Assembly (NCBI RefSeq): GCF_000720925.1
Contig: NZ_JOEE01000002.1
Coordinates: 62,001-126,000, forward strand
Reading direction: 5' to 3'
Length of the DNA: 64,000 nucleotides
Origin: Phycicoccus jejuensis
GTDB lineage: Bacteria; Actinomycetota; Actinomycetes; Actinomycetales; Dermatophilaceae
Shown: positions 34,901 to 42,739 of the stretch, piece after piece
Position numbering within the stretch: the stretch's first letter is position 1
How the letters are laid out: every line of letters starts with the position of its first letter
The notes under the pieces: generated by a model
The model's database searches: none
Seen by the model: the letters and a program-made list of their open reading frames with translations, nothing else
Told to the model about the DNA's origin: nothing
Made by a program: the position numbers and the translations under genes

Positions 34901-36965
34901 CTCGCACCACATCCCGTACATGTACGACTGGACGGGCCAGCAGTGGAAGACGGCCGAGAAGGTCCGCGAGATCATGCGGCGTCTCTACGTGGGCGGCGAG
35001 ATCGGGCAGGGCTACCCCGGCGACGAGGACAACGGCGAGATGTCGGCGTGGTACCTGCTCTCGTCCCTCGGCATCTACCCGCTGCAGGTCGGGTCGTCGC
35101 AGTGGGCCATCGGCTCACCGAAGTTCACGAAGACGACCGTCCACCGCACGCAGGGTGACCTCGTCGTCGAGGCGCCCGGCAACTCGGAGCGGGCGATCTA
35201 CGTCCAGGGCGTGAGCATCGACGGCAAGCGCCAGTCGGGCGTGTCGATCGACCAGTCGCAGCTGGCCGGCCGCACGACCGTCCGGTTCGCGATGGGCACG
35301 CGCCCCTCGTCGTTCGGCTCGCGGCCGCAGGACCTGCCGCCGTCGCTGACGAAGGGCACGGACGCGCCGAACCCGCTGCGCGACGCCACCGGCGCCGGGC
35401 GTGGCTCGGCCACGGCCACGGCCACCGGTCTCGCGGACGGCAGCAGCGCCAAGTCGCTGTTCGACGACACCTCGCGCACCGCCGCGACGTTCACGACCAG
35501 GCGACCGACGGTGTCGTACACGCTCTCCGGCCCCGGGCAGCGCGCCACCTGGTACACGCTCACCTCCGGTCCCCAGAAGGGCGACCCGACGGCCTGGCGG
35601 CTCGAGGGCTCGAAGGACGGCAAGCACTGGAAGACCCTCGACCGGCGCTCCGGCGAGACCTTCCCGTGGCGGGTGCAGACCCGGCCGTTCGAGATCCGCC
35701 ACCCCGGCGCGTACGCGAGCTACCGGCTCGTCGTCACCGCGGCGAACGGTGCGGTCAACCTCTCGGAGGTCGAGCTGCTGACCGACGGCACCAAGGCGGC
35801 GCGAGGACCCCTGTCGGTCACCGGTGCCGACGCGGCGGAGACCTCCGTCGGCCGCGAGTGGTCGGGCACGCTGGCGACCTTCGCCGGTGGGCGCGGCGGT
35901 CAGGAGACGGCGCCGACGGTGACGGTCGACTGGGGTGACGGCACCTCGTCCCCCGGCCGTGTCAAGGTCGGCGACCTCGGGACCTCGACGGTCAGCGGGT
36001 CGCACACGTGGACCGAGCCGGGCTTCTACCAGCCGCGGGTCACGGTGACGTCCGGCAAGGAGTCCGCGAGCGGGCTGGCCGCCGTGACCGTGCACCAGGC
36101 CGTCGTCCCGTCGTACGCGAAGGGCTTCGACCTGCAGTGCATCGGTGACGTCGGCACGGCCGTCCCCTGTGACGGCGGCCGGTCCGGCATCGCCCGTCAG
36201 GCCCTGGCCGACGAGGGCGTCGTCCCCGGGCGGGTGCAGACCGTCCCGGGCACCGACCTGCGCTGGTCGCTGCCGGCCGTGCCGGCGGGTGAGCCCGACA
36301 GCGCGTCGGGCGCCGGGCAGACCCTCGACGTCACCCTGGCGCCGGGTGCGACGCGGATGTCGCTCATCGGCACCGCGACGCAGAAGGACCAGGACACCAC
36401 CGCCACGGTGACGTTCGACGACGGCTCGACCGCGGACTACCCGCTGCAGTACGGCGACTGGTGCGGCTCGGCGAAGTTCGGCAACACCGTGGCCGTCGAG
36501 CTGGCCTACCGGACGAACGGGACCGGGACGGACCCGTGCCGCCTCAAGCTGTTCGCCACGGCGCCGCTCGAGGTGCCGTCCGGCCGGTCCGTGGTGTCGG
36601 TGACGATGCCCGAGCAGACCGGCGACCCGCAGACGGCCGGACGCGTCCACGTGTTCGCCGTCGCCGACGACGGTGCCCCCGTCGCCCTCGACGCGGCCGG
36701 GGCGACGACCGCCCGGCGCGGCAGCGCGACGACGGTGCCGCTCGGCACGGTGTCGGGCGGCGTGCCCGGCGAGGCCTACACGGCTCGCGTGCAGTGGGGC
36801 GACGGCAGCGTGACCGAGGACGCGACGCTCGCTGCGGGCTCCGACGGCGCCGTGCGCCTCTCGGGGCGGCACACCTGGGCCGCGGCCGGCACCTACACGG
36901 TGACGGTTCTCGCGGGCGACACCCGCTCGGACGTCGTCGGCACGCTGGTGGTCACCGTCCGCTGA
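31908..36965 (+). CDS. Secreted multidomain GH92 alpha-mannosidase
   Basis: 1685 aa, several times the size of a bare GH92 enzyme (~750). Signal peptide to about residue 36 (AALPSAAAP); F5/8C-like carbohydrate-binding domain ~70-210; GH92 N-domain and catalytic (alpha/alpha)6 barrel ~230-1130, with 'NNGFWDTYRTVWPAYSLLYPE', 'ETNGWNFAFHAPQDG' and the catalytic-region 'GDEDNGEMSAWYLLSSLGIYPL' near 1037; second F5/8C-like domain ~1160-1300; PKD domain ~1300-1395 ('VDWGDGTS'); an NPCBM-like beta domain ~1405-1595; C-terminal PKD-like domain to 1685. It should be exported to trim alpha-mannosides from glycans. GGAGG precedes ATG 31908; ATG 31917 is an alternative. Confidence 0.93.
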   Translation: MGVMTRFRAGATVLAVAAATVSGAALPSAAAPAPGDFSTSFEEGQPQPADSSVEQGPKGPLQQNVTGTASTDGSLLGQVTDVTASAENAPNEAASSLADANPDTKWLAFEPSGWVRYELAKPATVVSWSMTSANDSPERDPKDVTLQGSADGTTWTDLDRETGLDFPQRFATLDFEVDAPAEYRFYRLDVTANHSGGLVQLADWDISDGTTGPGTVSPMVTRTGPGPISGFNIKPLVGWTGVKALRYSGGHTAAGRGYAWNRLFDVDVPVGHASRLTYKIFPDMVSGDLTYPSTYTAVDLRFTDGTFLSDLRATDAHGTEASPSGQGRGKILYANQWNAVTVELGRVAAGRTVDAILLGYDNPTAAADTRFGGWLDDVSIEGKPAVVDGRELTNFVDVRRGTNASGSFSRGNNLPISALPNGFTFLTPVTDATSQSWQYYYQSANDERNRPVLQGLAVSHEPSPWMGDRNQLSVMPSTASGTPTGDADARGLAFDHATEIAHPDYYRAVLEDGTVAEQTPADHGGVFRFTFPKDTATGHLVLDTVNDDGEFTVQAGTNTVTGWVDNGSGLSAGRSRMFVYGTFSQKPTGAGTAPDGHDGTRYATFDTSTDRAVTLRLATSFISLDQAKHNHALELAGRGFDRVRQAANAAWNARLGVVEVEGANDTDRSTLYSNLYRLNLYPNSQFENTGTARSPKYAYASPVSPKDGDATATRTNAKVVKGKIYVNNGFWDTYRTVWPAYSLLYPEVAAELADGFVQQYRDGGWVARWSSPGYADLMTGTSSDVAFADAYVKGVDLPDPLAAYDAAVRNATVLPTSSAVGRKGIDTSTFKGYTSNATHESVSWGLEGFVNDYGIGQMAKKLATDRRTPKDRRAQLREESAYFLERATHYVNSFDRETGFFRGRAADGDFPDAASFDPEDWGGDFTETNGWNFAFHAPQDGVGLANLYGGRDGLAKKLDEFFATPETATKPGGYGGVIHEMLEARDVRMGMLGQSNQVSHHIPYMYDWTGQQWKTAEKVREIMRRLYVGGEIGQGYPGDEDNGEMSAWYLLSSLGIYPLQVGSSQWAIGSPKFTKTTVHRTQGDLVVEAPGNSERAIYVQGVSIDGKRQSGVSIDQSQLAGRTTVRFAMGTRPSSFGSRPQDLPPSLTKGTDAPNPLRDATGAGRGSATATATGLADGSSAKSLFDDTSRTAATFTTRRPTVSYTLSGPGQRATWYTLTSGPQKGDPTAWRLEGSKDGKHWKTLDRRSGETFPWRVQTRPFEIRHPGAYASYRLVVTAANGAVNLSEVELLTDGTKAARGPLSVTGADAAETSVGREWSGTLATFAGGRGGQETAPTVTVDWGDGTSSPGRVKVGDLGTSTVSGSHTWTEPGFYQPRVTVTSGKESASGLAAVTVHQAVVPSYAKGFDLQCIGDVGTAVPCDGGRSGIARQALADEGVVPGRVQTVPGTDLRWSLPAVPAGEPDSASGAGQTLDVTLAPGATRMSLIGTATQKDQDTTATVTFDDGSTADYPLQYGDWCGSAKFGNTVAVELAYRTNGTGTDPCRLKLFATAPLEVPSGRSVVSVTMPEQTGDPQTAGRVHVFAVADDGAPVALDAAGATTARRGSATTVPLGTVSGGVPGEAYTARVQWGDGSVTEDATLAAGSDGAVRLSGRHTWAAAGTYTVTVLAGDTRSDVVGTLVVTVR

Positions 36966-37002
36966 GCGCGTCCGCCGCCGGCTCGACGCACGAGCTCGTT
37001 CG

Positions 37003-37059
37003 CGAGACCCCGGTTCCGAACCGGGGTCTCGTGGACATTTCGGGGTGACCCCGAAATGT
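37003..37059. repeat. 57-bp double-hairpin repeat, family A copy 2
   Basis: Both hairpins are perfect here: CGAGACCCCGGTT-ccg-AACCGGGGTCTCG (37003-37031) and ACATTTCGGGGT-g-ACCCCGAAATGT (37035-37059). It is the inverted counterpart of 26276-26332 and lies between the converging GH92 and LigB-like genes. Confidence 0.87.
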
Positions 37060-37066
37060 GGAGGCG

Positions 37067-37696
37067 CTAGGGGAGGGTGAGGCGGGCGACGACGTGGAGG
37101 ACGCCGAACGGGTCCTCGGTGTGCAGTGCCTCGCAGCGTGCGCGAACCGTCCCGTCGGCCCTGCCGAGGACACCGGCGGCCACCTGGAGCGGGGCGCGGC
37201 CGTGCACGAGGAGGTCGGCGCAGAGCGCGGGGTCGAGCGCCAGCAGCGCCTCGGCGTCGGCCGCGCGCAGCGCCGCGACGAGCGCCTCGTCGACGGCGAA
37301 CGCCCGTTCGTCGAGGTGCCCGGGGGCCTTCTCGCCCCGGCGCGCGCTGCCGTCGGCCACGACGACGACCGAGGCCTCCGGATGCGACGCCGCCAGGGCC
37401 TCCCCCGCCGCCGCGCAGCGGTCGACGGGCGCGTCCCACGGCACGACGGCGACCTCGGCGACGGGGAGACCGGCCAGGCCTGCGAGGTGCCGGCCGACCC
37501 GCTCACCGAGCGGCGGCCGGGTGCCGCGCTGCTCGCGGTCGTTGGCGACGACGAGGACGACGGGGTCACCGTCCGGGACGGCGGCGGTGAGCGCCTCGAC
37601 GGCGCACGACCGCAGCTCGGCCGCGGCGTCGGTGCGCCCGGAGTACTCGGGCAGCAGCATCGGCGCGCTGGGGACGACGACGACCGAGCGGCTCAC
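37067..37696 (-). CDS. LigB-like (class III extradiol dioxygenase-fold) protein
   Basis: 209 aa from GTG 37696, which overlaps the folP stop (GTGA). 'SVVVVPSAPMLLPEYSGRTDAAAELRSCAVEALTA' and 'VVVVADGSARRGEKAPGHLDERAFAVDEALVAALRA' resemble the subunit-B-like domain of class III extradiol dioxygenases and Memo/AMMECR relatives. I do not see a convincing full set of iron-ligand His residues, so enzyme activity is uncertain. It is the last gene of the DoxX-gpgS-folP operon; the link to that pathway is unknown. Confidence 0.62.
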   Translation of the reverse strand: MSRSVVVVPSAPMLLPEYSGRTDAAAELRSCAVEALTAAVPDGDPVVLVVANDREQRGTRPPLGERVGRHLAGLAGLPVAEVAVVPWDAPVDRCAAAGEALAASHPEASVVVVADGSARRGEKAPGHLDERAFAVDEALVAALRAADAEALLALDPALCADLLVHGRAPLQVAAGVLGRADGTVRARCEALHTEDPFGVLHVVARLTLP

Positions 37697-38583
37697 GCGA
37701 GCCCCCTGACGGTACGGGCCGGCCGCAGGTCGCCGGCGACGACGGACACCATGTCGAGCACCTGACGCGTCTCGACGACCTCGTGCACGCGGTAGACCTG
37801 GGCCCCGAGCCACGCGCAGAGCGCCGTCGCGGCGAGCGTGCCGGTCAGCCGCTCACCCACGGGCAGGTCGAGCGACTCACCCACGAAGTCCTTGTTGGAC
37901 AGCGAGACCAGCGTCGGCCAGCCGAGCGACGTCAGCTCGTCGAGCCGCCGGGTCACCTCGAGCGAGTGCCACGTGTTCTTCCCGAAGTCGTGCGCCGGGT
38001 CGATGATGACCCGCTCGCGCTCCACGCCCATCGACACCGCGCGCTCGGCCTGGCGCAGCAGCGACGACCGCGCGTCGGCCACGACGTCGTCGTACTCGAT
38101 GCGGTGCGGCCGGGTCCGCGGCGTCACGCCGCCGGTGTGCGTGCAGACCAGCGAAGCACCGAACTCAGCTGCCACGGTGGGCAGCTCGGGATCAGCCCCG
38201 CCCCACGCGTCGTTGATGAGGTCGGCGCCGACCCCGCAGACGGCGCGGGCGACCTCGCTGCGCCAGGTGTCGACGCTGATGACGAGGTCGGGGTACTCGC
38301 CGCGGACGCGCTCGACGAAGCCGACCACCCGACGCTTCTCCTCGGCGGCGTCGATCTCGACCCCGGGTGCGGCCTTGATGCCGCCGATGTCGACGATGTC
38401 GGCGCCCTGCTCGGCGACCATCCGGACGCGGTCCAGGGCAGCGTCCTCGGCCCAGCTGATGCCCTTGTCGTAGAACGAGTCCGGCGTGCGGTTGACGATC
38501 GCCATCACCAGGCGCGCCGAGGCGGGGTACTCGTGCCGACCCAGCCGGAGCACTGCCCCACGTCCCGCAGCGGACCCGCTCAT
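37693..38583 (-). CDS. folP: FolP2-type dihydropteroate synthase homologue
   Basis: 296 aa. The TIM-barrel family is clear from 'VMAIVNRTPDSFYDKGISW', 'LINDAWGG', 'VCTHTGG' and 'VIIDPAHDFGKNTWHSLEVTRRLDEL'. In place of the pterin/sulfa loop G-x-S-T-R-P-G of canonical DHPS it has GGIKAAPG, as in mycobacterial FolP2, which has been reported to lack DHPS activity. Like Rv1207-Rv1208 it is adjacent to gpgS and overlaps it (ATGA). It may therefore act outside folate synthesis; role inferred, not known. Confidence 0.85.
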   Translation of the reverse strand: MSGSAAGRGAVLRLGRHEYPASARLVMAIVNRTPDSFYDKGISWAEDAALDRVRMVAEQGADIVDIGGIKAAPGVEIDAAEEKRRVVGFVERVRGEYPDLVISVDTWRSEVARAVCGVGADLINDAWGGADPELPTVAAEFGASLVCTHTGGVTPRTRPHRIEYDDVVADARSSLLRQAERAVSMGVERERVIIDPAHDFGKNTWHSLEVTRRLDELTSLGWPTLVSLSNKDFVGESLDLPVGERLTGTLAATALCAWLGAQVYRVHEVVETRQVLDMVSVVAGDLRPARTVRGLA

Positions 38584-39533
38584 CGCACCGTCTCCGTCCT
38601 CGTGGCGTAGCCCTCGACCGTCACGGCCGGCGGCCGCTCGGCGAGGTCGACCTCGCGGGGCCGTGGCGTGAAGCCCTCGGCCGTCCGCTCGTACTGCGTC
38701 AGGGTGGCGCGGCCGTCCGCGACGCCGGCCGCCGCGTCGACGCCCCGACCGAGCCTGGCCTCGACCGCGGCCAGCACCTGGACGGCCATCGGACCGAGCG
38801 TGTCGTGGCGGTGGTGCCGGTGCGTGCGACGGCCGAGGTCGACCTGCGCCACGGCGTCCGCCCCGAGGAGGGCGGCGGTGTCGACGAGCGCCGCGATCTC
38901 GACCCCGTAGCCGACCGGCACCGAGAACCGCTCGAAGGCGGAGCGCCGCACCGCCCACTCGCCGGCCAGCGGCTGGACGAGCCCCGCGAGCTCCGGGTGG
39001 TGCAGCGCGAGGAGCGGCCGGGCGACGAGCTCGGTCACGCGACCGCCCGTCTCGGCCTCCCGGCCCTCGGCGTCGAGGAGCGGCCGGTCGTAGACGGCCT
39101 TGACGAGGGCGACCCCCGGGTCGGTGAGCAGCGGGCCGAGCAGGCCGCTCACGAAGTGCGTCCCCCACTCGACGAGGTCGGCGTCGAGGAAGACGAGCAC
39201 GTCGCCGCTGGTGACGTGGAGCGCCTTCCACAGCGCCTCGCCCTTGCCGCGGGCCGGCCCGAGCCCGGGCAGGACCTCGGCGGCCGCGTGCACGGTGGCG
39301 CCGGCGGCGCGCGCGACCTCGGCGGTGCGGTCGGTGGAGTCGGAGTCGATGACGACGAGCTCGTCGAGGAGCGGCACGTCCTCCACCCACGCCCGGCGCA
39401 CCCCGGCCACGACGTCGCCGACGGTCGCCTCCTCGTCCCGCGCGGGGATCACCACCGAGACGGTCGTGGCGCCCTTGGCGGCGAGCAGGTCGGGGACCGA
39501 CGGCCCGGGGCCGCTCACGGTGCGGACCGGCAT
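38580..39533 (-). CDS. gpgS: Glucosyl-3-phosphoglycerate synthase
   Basis: 317 aa, GT81 family. Transfers glucose from a nucleotide sugar to 3-phosphoglycerate, the first step to glucosylglycerate and methylglucose lipopolysaccharides. 'TTVSVVIPARDEEATVGDVV' is the nucleotide-binding start, D117-A-D119 the metal-binding DxD, and 'GKGEALWKAL', 'GEWAVRRSAFERFSVPVGYGVEIAALVDTA' and 'HRHHRHDTLGPMAVQVL' match mycobacterial GpgS. The ATG overlaps the DoxX gene stop (TGATG). Confidence 0.92.
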   Translation of the reverse strand: MPVRTVSGPGPSVPDLLAAKGATTVSVVIPARDEEATVGDVVAGVRRAWVEDVPLLDELVVIDSDSTDRTAEVARAAGATVHAAAEVLPGLGPARGKGEALWKALHVTSGDVLVFLDADLVEWGTHFVSGLLGPLLTDPGVALVKAVYDRPLLDAEGREAETGGRVTELVARPLLALHHPELAGLVQPLAGEWAVRRSAFERFSVPVGYGVEIAALVDTAALLGADAVAQVDLGRRTHRHHRHDTLGPMAVQVLAAVEARLGRGVDAAAGVADGRATLTQYERTAEGFTPRPREVDLAERPPAVTVEGYATRTETVR

Positions 39534-40030
39534 CAGGCCCCGCCGGGGGTGGGACGACGGAAGACGGCGAGCAGGCCACCGGCCGCGAGCAGACCACCGA
39601 CGGCCGCGGCCAGGCCCCACCACGCGCCGGCGAGGTCGAGCCCCGCGGCGGCGTCGACGGACCAGCCGCCCGGGCCCACGACCGCGAGCGCGACGGCGGC
39701 CATCGCGACGAGGAGCACGTACTCCCAACCGCCCTTGAAGACGAAGTAGCCCTTGCCGCGGTGGTCGGTCAGGGCGGCGACCGCCATGAGCCCGACGAAG
39801 GCCATGGCGGCGAGACCGGTGAGCAGGCCGAGGGTCACGAGCACGCCGGCGACGATCTCGGTGCCGGCGGCGAGCCGCGCGTGCAGCCACCCCGGGCGCA
39901 GGCCGAGCGACTCGAACCATCCGGCCGTGCCGGACAGCCCACCGCCGCCCCACACCTTGTTCACGCCGTGGAGGACGAGCATCGGCCCGAGGGCGAGCCG
40001 CAGCACGAGCATCCCGAGGTCGAGGTCCAT
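39533..40030 (-). CDS. DoxX-family membrane protein
   Basis: 165 aa with four membrane helices. 'LVLRLALGPMLVLHGVNKVWG', 'ETVAGVLVTLGLLTGLAA' region and 'DHRGKGYFVFKGGWEYVLLVAMAAVAL' are DoxX motifs. The family is linked to redox and detoxification at the membrane, without a settled reaction. ATG 40030 (MDLDLGM) is preferred over 40057 because GGGAG precedes it. First gene of the operon with gpgS, folP and the LigB-like gene. Confidence 0.82.
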   Translation of the reverse strand: MDLDLGMLVLRLALGPMLVLHGVNKVWGGGGLSGTAGWFESLGLRPGWLHARLAAGTEIVAGVLVTLGLLTGLAAMAFVGLMAVAALTDHRGKGYFVFKGGWEYVLLVAMAAVALAVVGPGGWSVDAAAGLDLAGAWWGLAAAVGGLLAAGGLLAVFRRPTPGGA

Positions 40031-40131
40031 CCCGCTCCCGTCAGTCGCCCCGCGCACCGGCGGGGTGGCCCGGCGAGCCCGGGCCGTGGCCCGGTCGGGC
40101 CGCCATCACTCTAGGTCTCGGCGCCGGTCGG

Positions 40132-40413
40132 TCAGGCGGTGACCTCGACGCCCTTCCAGAAGGCGTAGCGGCCGGTGATCTCGCGGGCGGCGTCCTTCGG
40201 CTCCGGGTAGTACCAGGCGGCGTCGGCGTTGACCGTGCCGTCGACCTCGAGGCTCTTGTAGCTCGCGGTTCCCTTCCACGGGCAGACCGTCGTCGTGCCC
40301 GAGGGGCGCATCAGGTCCTCGCGGACCGACTCGGCGGGGAAGTAGTGGTTGCCCTCGACGACGACGGTGTCGTCGCTCTCGGCGACGACGGTCCCGTTCC
40401 AGATGGCCTTCAT
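40132..40413 (-). CDS. DUF427 domain protein
   Basis: 93 aa, a single DUF427 domain: 'MKAIWNGTVVAESDDTVVVEGNHYFP', 'VCPWKGTASYKSLEVDG' and 'AAWYYPEPKDAAREITGRYAFWKGVEV' are the family's conserved blocks. The fold is a small beta-tent barrel; function is unknown in bacteria. GAAGGAG upstream of the ATG. Monocistronic and divergent from the PEP mutase-like gene. Confidence 0.9.
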   Translation of the reverse strand: MKAIWNGTVVAESDDTVVVEGNHYFPAESVREDLMRPSGTTTVCPWKGTASYKSLEVDGTVNADAAWYYPEPKDAAREITGRYAFWKGVEVTA

Positions 40414-40527
40414 GTCCGCTCCTTCGCGTGGGTCTGCGGCCGGGCGCTCCCGGTCAGGGGCGGAAACACCCGACGGGCTGGCCCTCTTCCCGGGCGGCGA
40501 ACGCTTGTCGAAGCCTGTGCCCCGGGT

Positions 40528-40533
40528 GAGGAT
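40528..40533 (+). promoter_or_regulatory. -10 hexamer of the PEP mutase-like gene
   Basis: GAGGAT, six bases before GTG 40540. Confidence 0.45.
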
Positions 40534-40539
40534 GGGCCG

Positions 40540-41319
40540 GTGACCGACACCGCCGCCCGCGCCACCCACCTCCTCGAGCTGCACCGCGCCCCGGAGCTGC
40601 TCACCGTCGTCAACGTCTGGGACGTCGTCTCGACCACCGTCGTGGCGGACGTGCCCGGCACGCGGGCCATCGCCACGGCATCGCACTCGATCGCCGCGAT
40701 GCTCGGCTACGAGGACGGCGAGAACATCCCGGTCGACGAGATGCTGGCCGCCGTCGAGCGCATCGTGCGTGCCACCGACCTGCCGGTCACGGCCGACCTC
40801 GAGTCCGGGTACGGCGACCCGGCCGGCACGGTCGCCCGCGCGGTCGACCTCGGCGTCGTCGGGGCGAACCTCGAGGACGGGATGCGCCCGCTCGCCGACT
40901 CCGTCCGGGCCGTCGAGGCCGCGATGGGCGCCGCCCGTGACGCCGGCGTGCCGGACTTCTGCCTCAACGCCCGCACCGACGCGTTCGTCAAGGCCGAGGG
41001 CCGCAGCCCGCAGGAGTGCCTCGACGCGGCCATCGAGCGCGGCCGGGCCTACCTCGACGCCGGCGCCCCGCTGGTGTTCGTCCCCCGGGCCACCGAGCGC
41101 GCGCACGTCGAGGCGCTGGTCGAGGCGTTCGGCCCGCAGCGCCTGACCCTCATCGGCGTCCCGGGCACCCTTCCCCTGGCCGAGCTCGAGCAGCTCGGGG
41201 TCGCCCGCGTCTCGTACGGGCCGTGGTCGCAGCGGGTGGCGCTCACCGCCCTGCAGCAGCTCGTCGAGGGCGTGCACGAGGGCCGCGGCCTGCCCGAGGG
41301 CACCCGACCGCTCAACTGA
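40540..41319 (+). CDS. Isocitrate lyase/PEP mutase superfamily protein
   Basis: 259 aa. 'LLTVVNVWDVVSTTVVADVPGTRAIATASHSIAAMLGYEDG', 'TADLESGYGDP', 'GANLEDGM' and 'DFCLNARTDAF' are the metal-binding and active-site segments of the carboxyvinyl-carboxyphosphonate phosphorylmutase / oxaloacetate-decarboxylase-like branch. There is no Cys in a K-K-C-G-H motif, so it is not isocitrate or methylisocitrate lyase. It may cleave or form C-C or P-C bonds of a 2-oxo acid; the substrate is not deducible. Confidence 0.85.
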   Translation: MTDTAARATHLLELHRAPELLTVVNVWDVVSTTVVADVPGTRAIATASHSIAAMLGYEDGENIPVDEMLAAVERIVRATDLPVTADLESGYGDPAGTVARAVDLGVVGANLEDGMRPLADSVRAVEAAMGAARDAGVPDFCLNARTDAFVKAEGRSPQECLDAAIERGRAYLDAGAPLVFVPRATERAHVEALVEAFGPQRLTLIGVPGTLPLAELEQLGVARVSYGPWSQRVALTALQQLVEGVHEGRGLPEGTRPLN

Positions 41320-41337
41320 CCCCCGGGTCGGCGTCGG

Positions 41338-41637
41338 TCAGCCGGCGTCGACCGGCACGAGCGGGTGGATGGCGATGTCGCCGGCCAGCGCGCCCTGCGC
41401 GGCCCCCATCGCCGCGGCGATGTGCGGCGAGGCCATGTGCGCGTCGAGCGCCTCCTGCCCGGTCCAGCGCTCGACGGTGACGAAGACGCCCGGGGCGGAG
41501 GCCGACTCGTAGAGGTCGTACGCGAGGCAGCCCTCCTCCTGCCGGGTGGCCTCGACGAGCGTGCGCAGCGCCGCACGGAGCGGCTCGACGTGCTCGGGCG
41601 CGGCGGGGATGGTGGCGACGACGTGCAGCTCGGCCAT
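41338..41637 (-). CDS. Antibiotic-biosynthesis-monooxygenase (ABM) family protein
   Basis: 99 aa ferredoxin-like dimeric fold: 'ELHVVATIPAAPEHVEPLRAALRTLVEATRQEEGCLAYDLYES', 'FVTVERWTGQEALDAHMASPHI'. Relatives are cofactor-free quinol monooxygenases or autoinducer/heme-related proteins. A GGAG motif precedes the ATG, and TACGCT about 27 bases upstream may be the -10. It converges with the PEP mutase-like gene. Confidence 0.85.
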   Translation of the reverse strand: MAELHVVATIPAAPEHVEPLRAALRTLVEATRQEEGCLAYDLYESASAPGVFVTVERWTGQEALDAHMASPHIAAAMGAAQGALAGDIAIHPLVPVDAG

Positions 41638-41713
41638 GGGGGTCTCCGTTGCTCGGGGAGCCCCAGCGTAGGGCGCCGGGCGCCGTCCACGGCCGCGGCG
41701 AGCGGCCGGCCTC

Positions 41714-42205
41714 TCAGGACTCGGCGAGGGCCTTCCAGGTGAGCAGCTGGCGGCGGGCCATCACGAGGTCGCCGACCGCGACGGCGGGCGCGAGCAGGCG
41801 TCCCCGCGCCATGACGAGCTTGAGCAGCAGCCGCGTCGAGGCGTCACCGGTGGGCTCGAGCCGGTAGCTCATGACCGCACCGAGGATGCGCCCGGTCAGC
41901 TCGCGCCCGGGTGCGACGGCCACGACCCGGCCCACCGGGCGGCCGGCGGTGCTCGTGAACGGGTCGCCGACCGCGAGCGGCGGGAGGTCGAGCAGCTCCC
42001 GGGGCGAGGGGCGCCCGAGGTTGTCGACCCAGTCGTAGGAGTAGGGCGCGACCCGCAGCTGCGTCACCCACGGCCACACCCGCTCGGGCGGAGCGTCCAC
42101 CGTCACGCCGCGCCAGGCCTGCAGCGCCGGCCGGGGCACGATCGCGTCGCACCCGTAGCGCAAGGCGACCTCGTCGTCCGTCACGCCCCAGCGGTCACCG
42201 ATCAC
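41714..42205 (-). CDS. SRPBCC-family protein
   Basis: 163 aa from GTG 42205. 'WRGVTVDAPPERVWPWVTQLRVAPYSYDWVDNLGRPSPRELLDLPPLAVGD' is the START-like fold seen in many actinobacterial polyketide-cyclase-like proteins. It has no signal peptide. Neighbours give no hint of a ligand; it is transcribed from a leaderless promoter downstream of the mim-like operon terminator. Confidence 0.75.
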   Translation of the reverse strand: MIGDRWGVTDDEVALRYGCDAIVPRPALQAWRGVTVDAPPERVWPWVTQLRVAPYSYDWVDNLGRPSPRELLDLPPLAVGDPFTSTAGRPVGRVVAVAPGRELTGRILGAVMSYRLEPTGDASTRLLLKLVMARGRLLAPAVAVGDLVMARRQLLTWKALAES

Positions 42206-42211
42206 GGGTCC

Positions 42212-42217
42212 ATCCTC
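42212..42217 (-). promoter_or_regulatory. -10 hexamer of the SRPBCC gene
   Basis: GAGGAT, six bases before GTG 42205. Confidence 0.4.
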
Positions 42218-42244
42218 CCGGACGCGCCGGCCGGAGCGCGACGA

Positions 42245-42282
42245 GGGCGCCGGCCTCCCGGAGGGGTGGGAGACCGGCGCCC
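42245..42282 (-). terminator. Terminator of the mim-like accessory operon
   Basis: 42245-42259 pairs with 42268-42282 (15 positions, one mismatch) with an eight-base loop, 21 bases after the ABM gene stop. Confidence 0.65.
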
Positions 42283-42302
42283 GGGGTCGACGGGGTGGTG
42301 GC

Positions 42303-42632
42303 TCAGCCGCGGGGCTGGATCTCGCCCATCGGGCCGAAGCCGTCGACCTCCTCGGCGTCCACGTAGATGATCTGCGGCTGCGCCGAGACGATGTCGGGCA
42401 TCTCGCGCATGAACCGCTCGACGTGCGGCTGCGCCATGTGCTCCTTGCCGGCCGCGTCGTCGCGGAAGCCCTCGATGCAGACGAAGGTGCGCGGCTCGTG
42501 CACGCTCTCGGAGAACTCGAAGAAGACGTTGCCCGGCTCGGCCGTGACGTGCTCGACGTAGTACCGCGAGAGCTCCTTCCATTCCTCGAGCCGGTCCTCG
42601 CGGATCGGGAACTTGACGGTGATGAGGATCAA
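42303..42632 (-). CDS. Putative quinol monooxygenase (ABM family)
   Basis: 109 aa from TTG 42632, the only good start: AGAAGGAG lies eight bases before it and the first residues M-I-L-I-T-V-K-F are the usual first strand. 'RLEEWKELSRYYVEHVTAEPGNVFFEFSESVHEPRTFVCIEGFRD' and 'AHM-like HMAQPHVERFMREM' follow the YgiN-like pattern. It closes a five-gene operon with an alcohol dehydrogenase and amidohydrolase and may oxidise an aromatic or quinol intermediate. Confidence 0.8.
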   Translation of the reverse strand: MILITVKFPIREDRLEEWKELSRYYVEHVTAEPGNVFFEFSESVHEPRTFVCIEGFRDDAAGKEHMAQPHVERFMREMPDIVSAQPQIIYVDAEEVDGFGPMGEIQPRG

Positions 42633-42739
42633 GGGGCTCTCCTTCTGCCGGGGGGGGTCCGTACCGGCTCCACGGTAGGGGCGCGGCGGTGGTGGCGACC
42701 CGTCCGGCCCGCAGCAGCCAGGTCGGACGGGTCGCCGGA

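Noticed and set aside
38486..39749. Plus-strand frames opposite folP and gpgS
   Set aside because: Both minus-strand genes have strong family motifs; the opposite frames are shadows.
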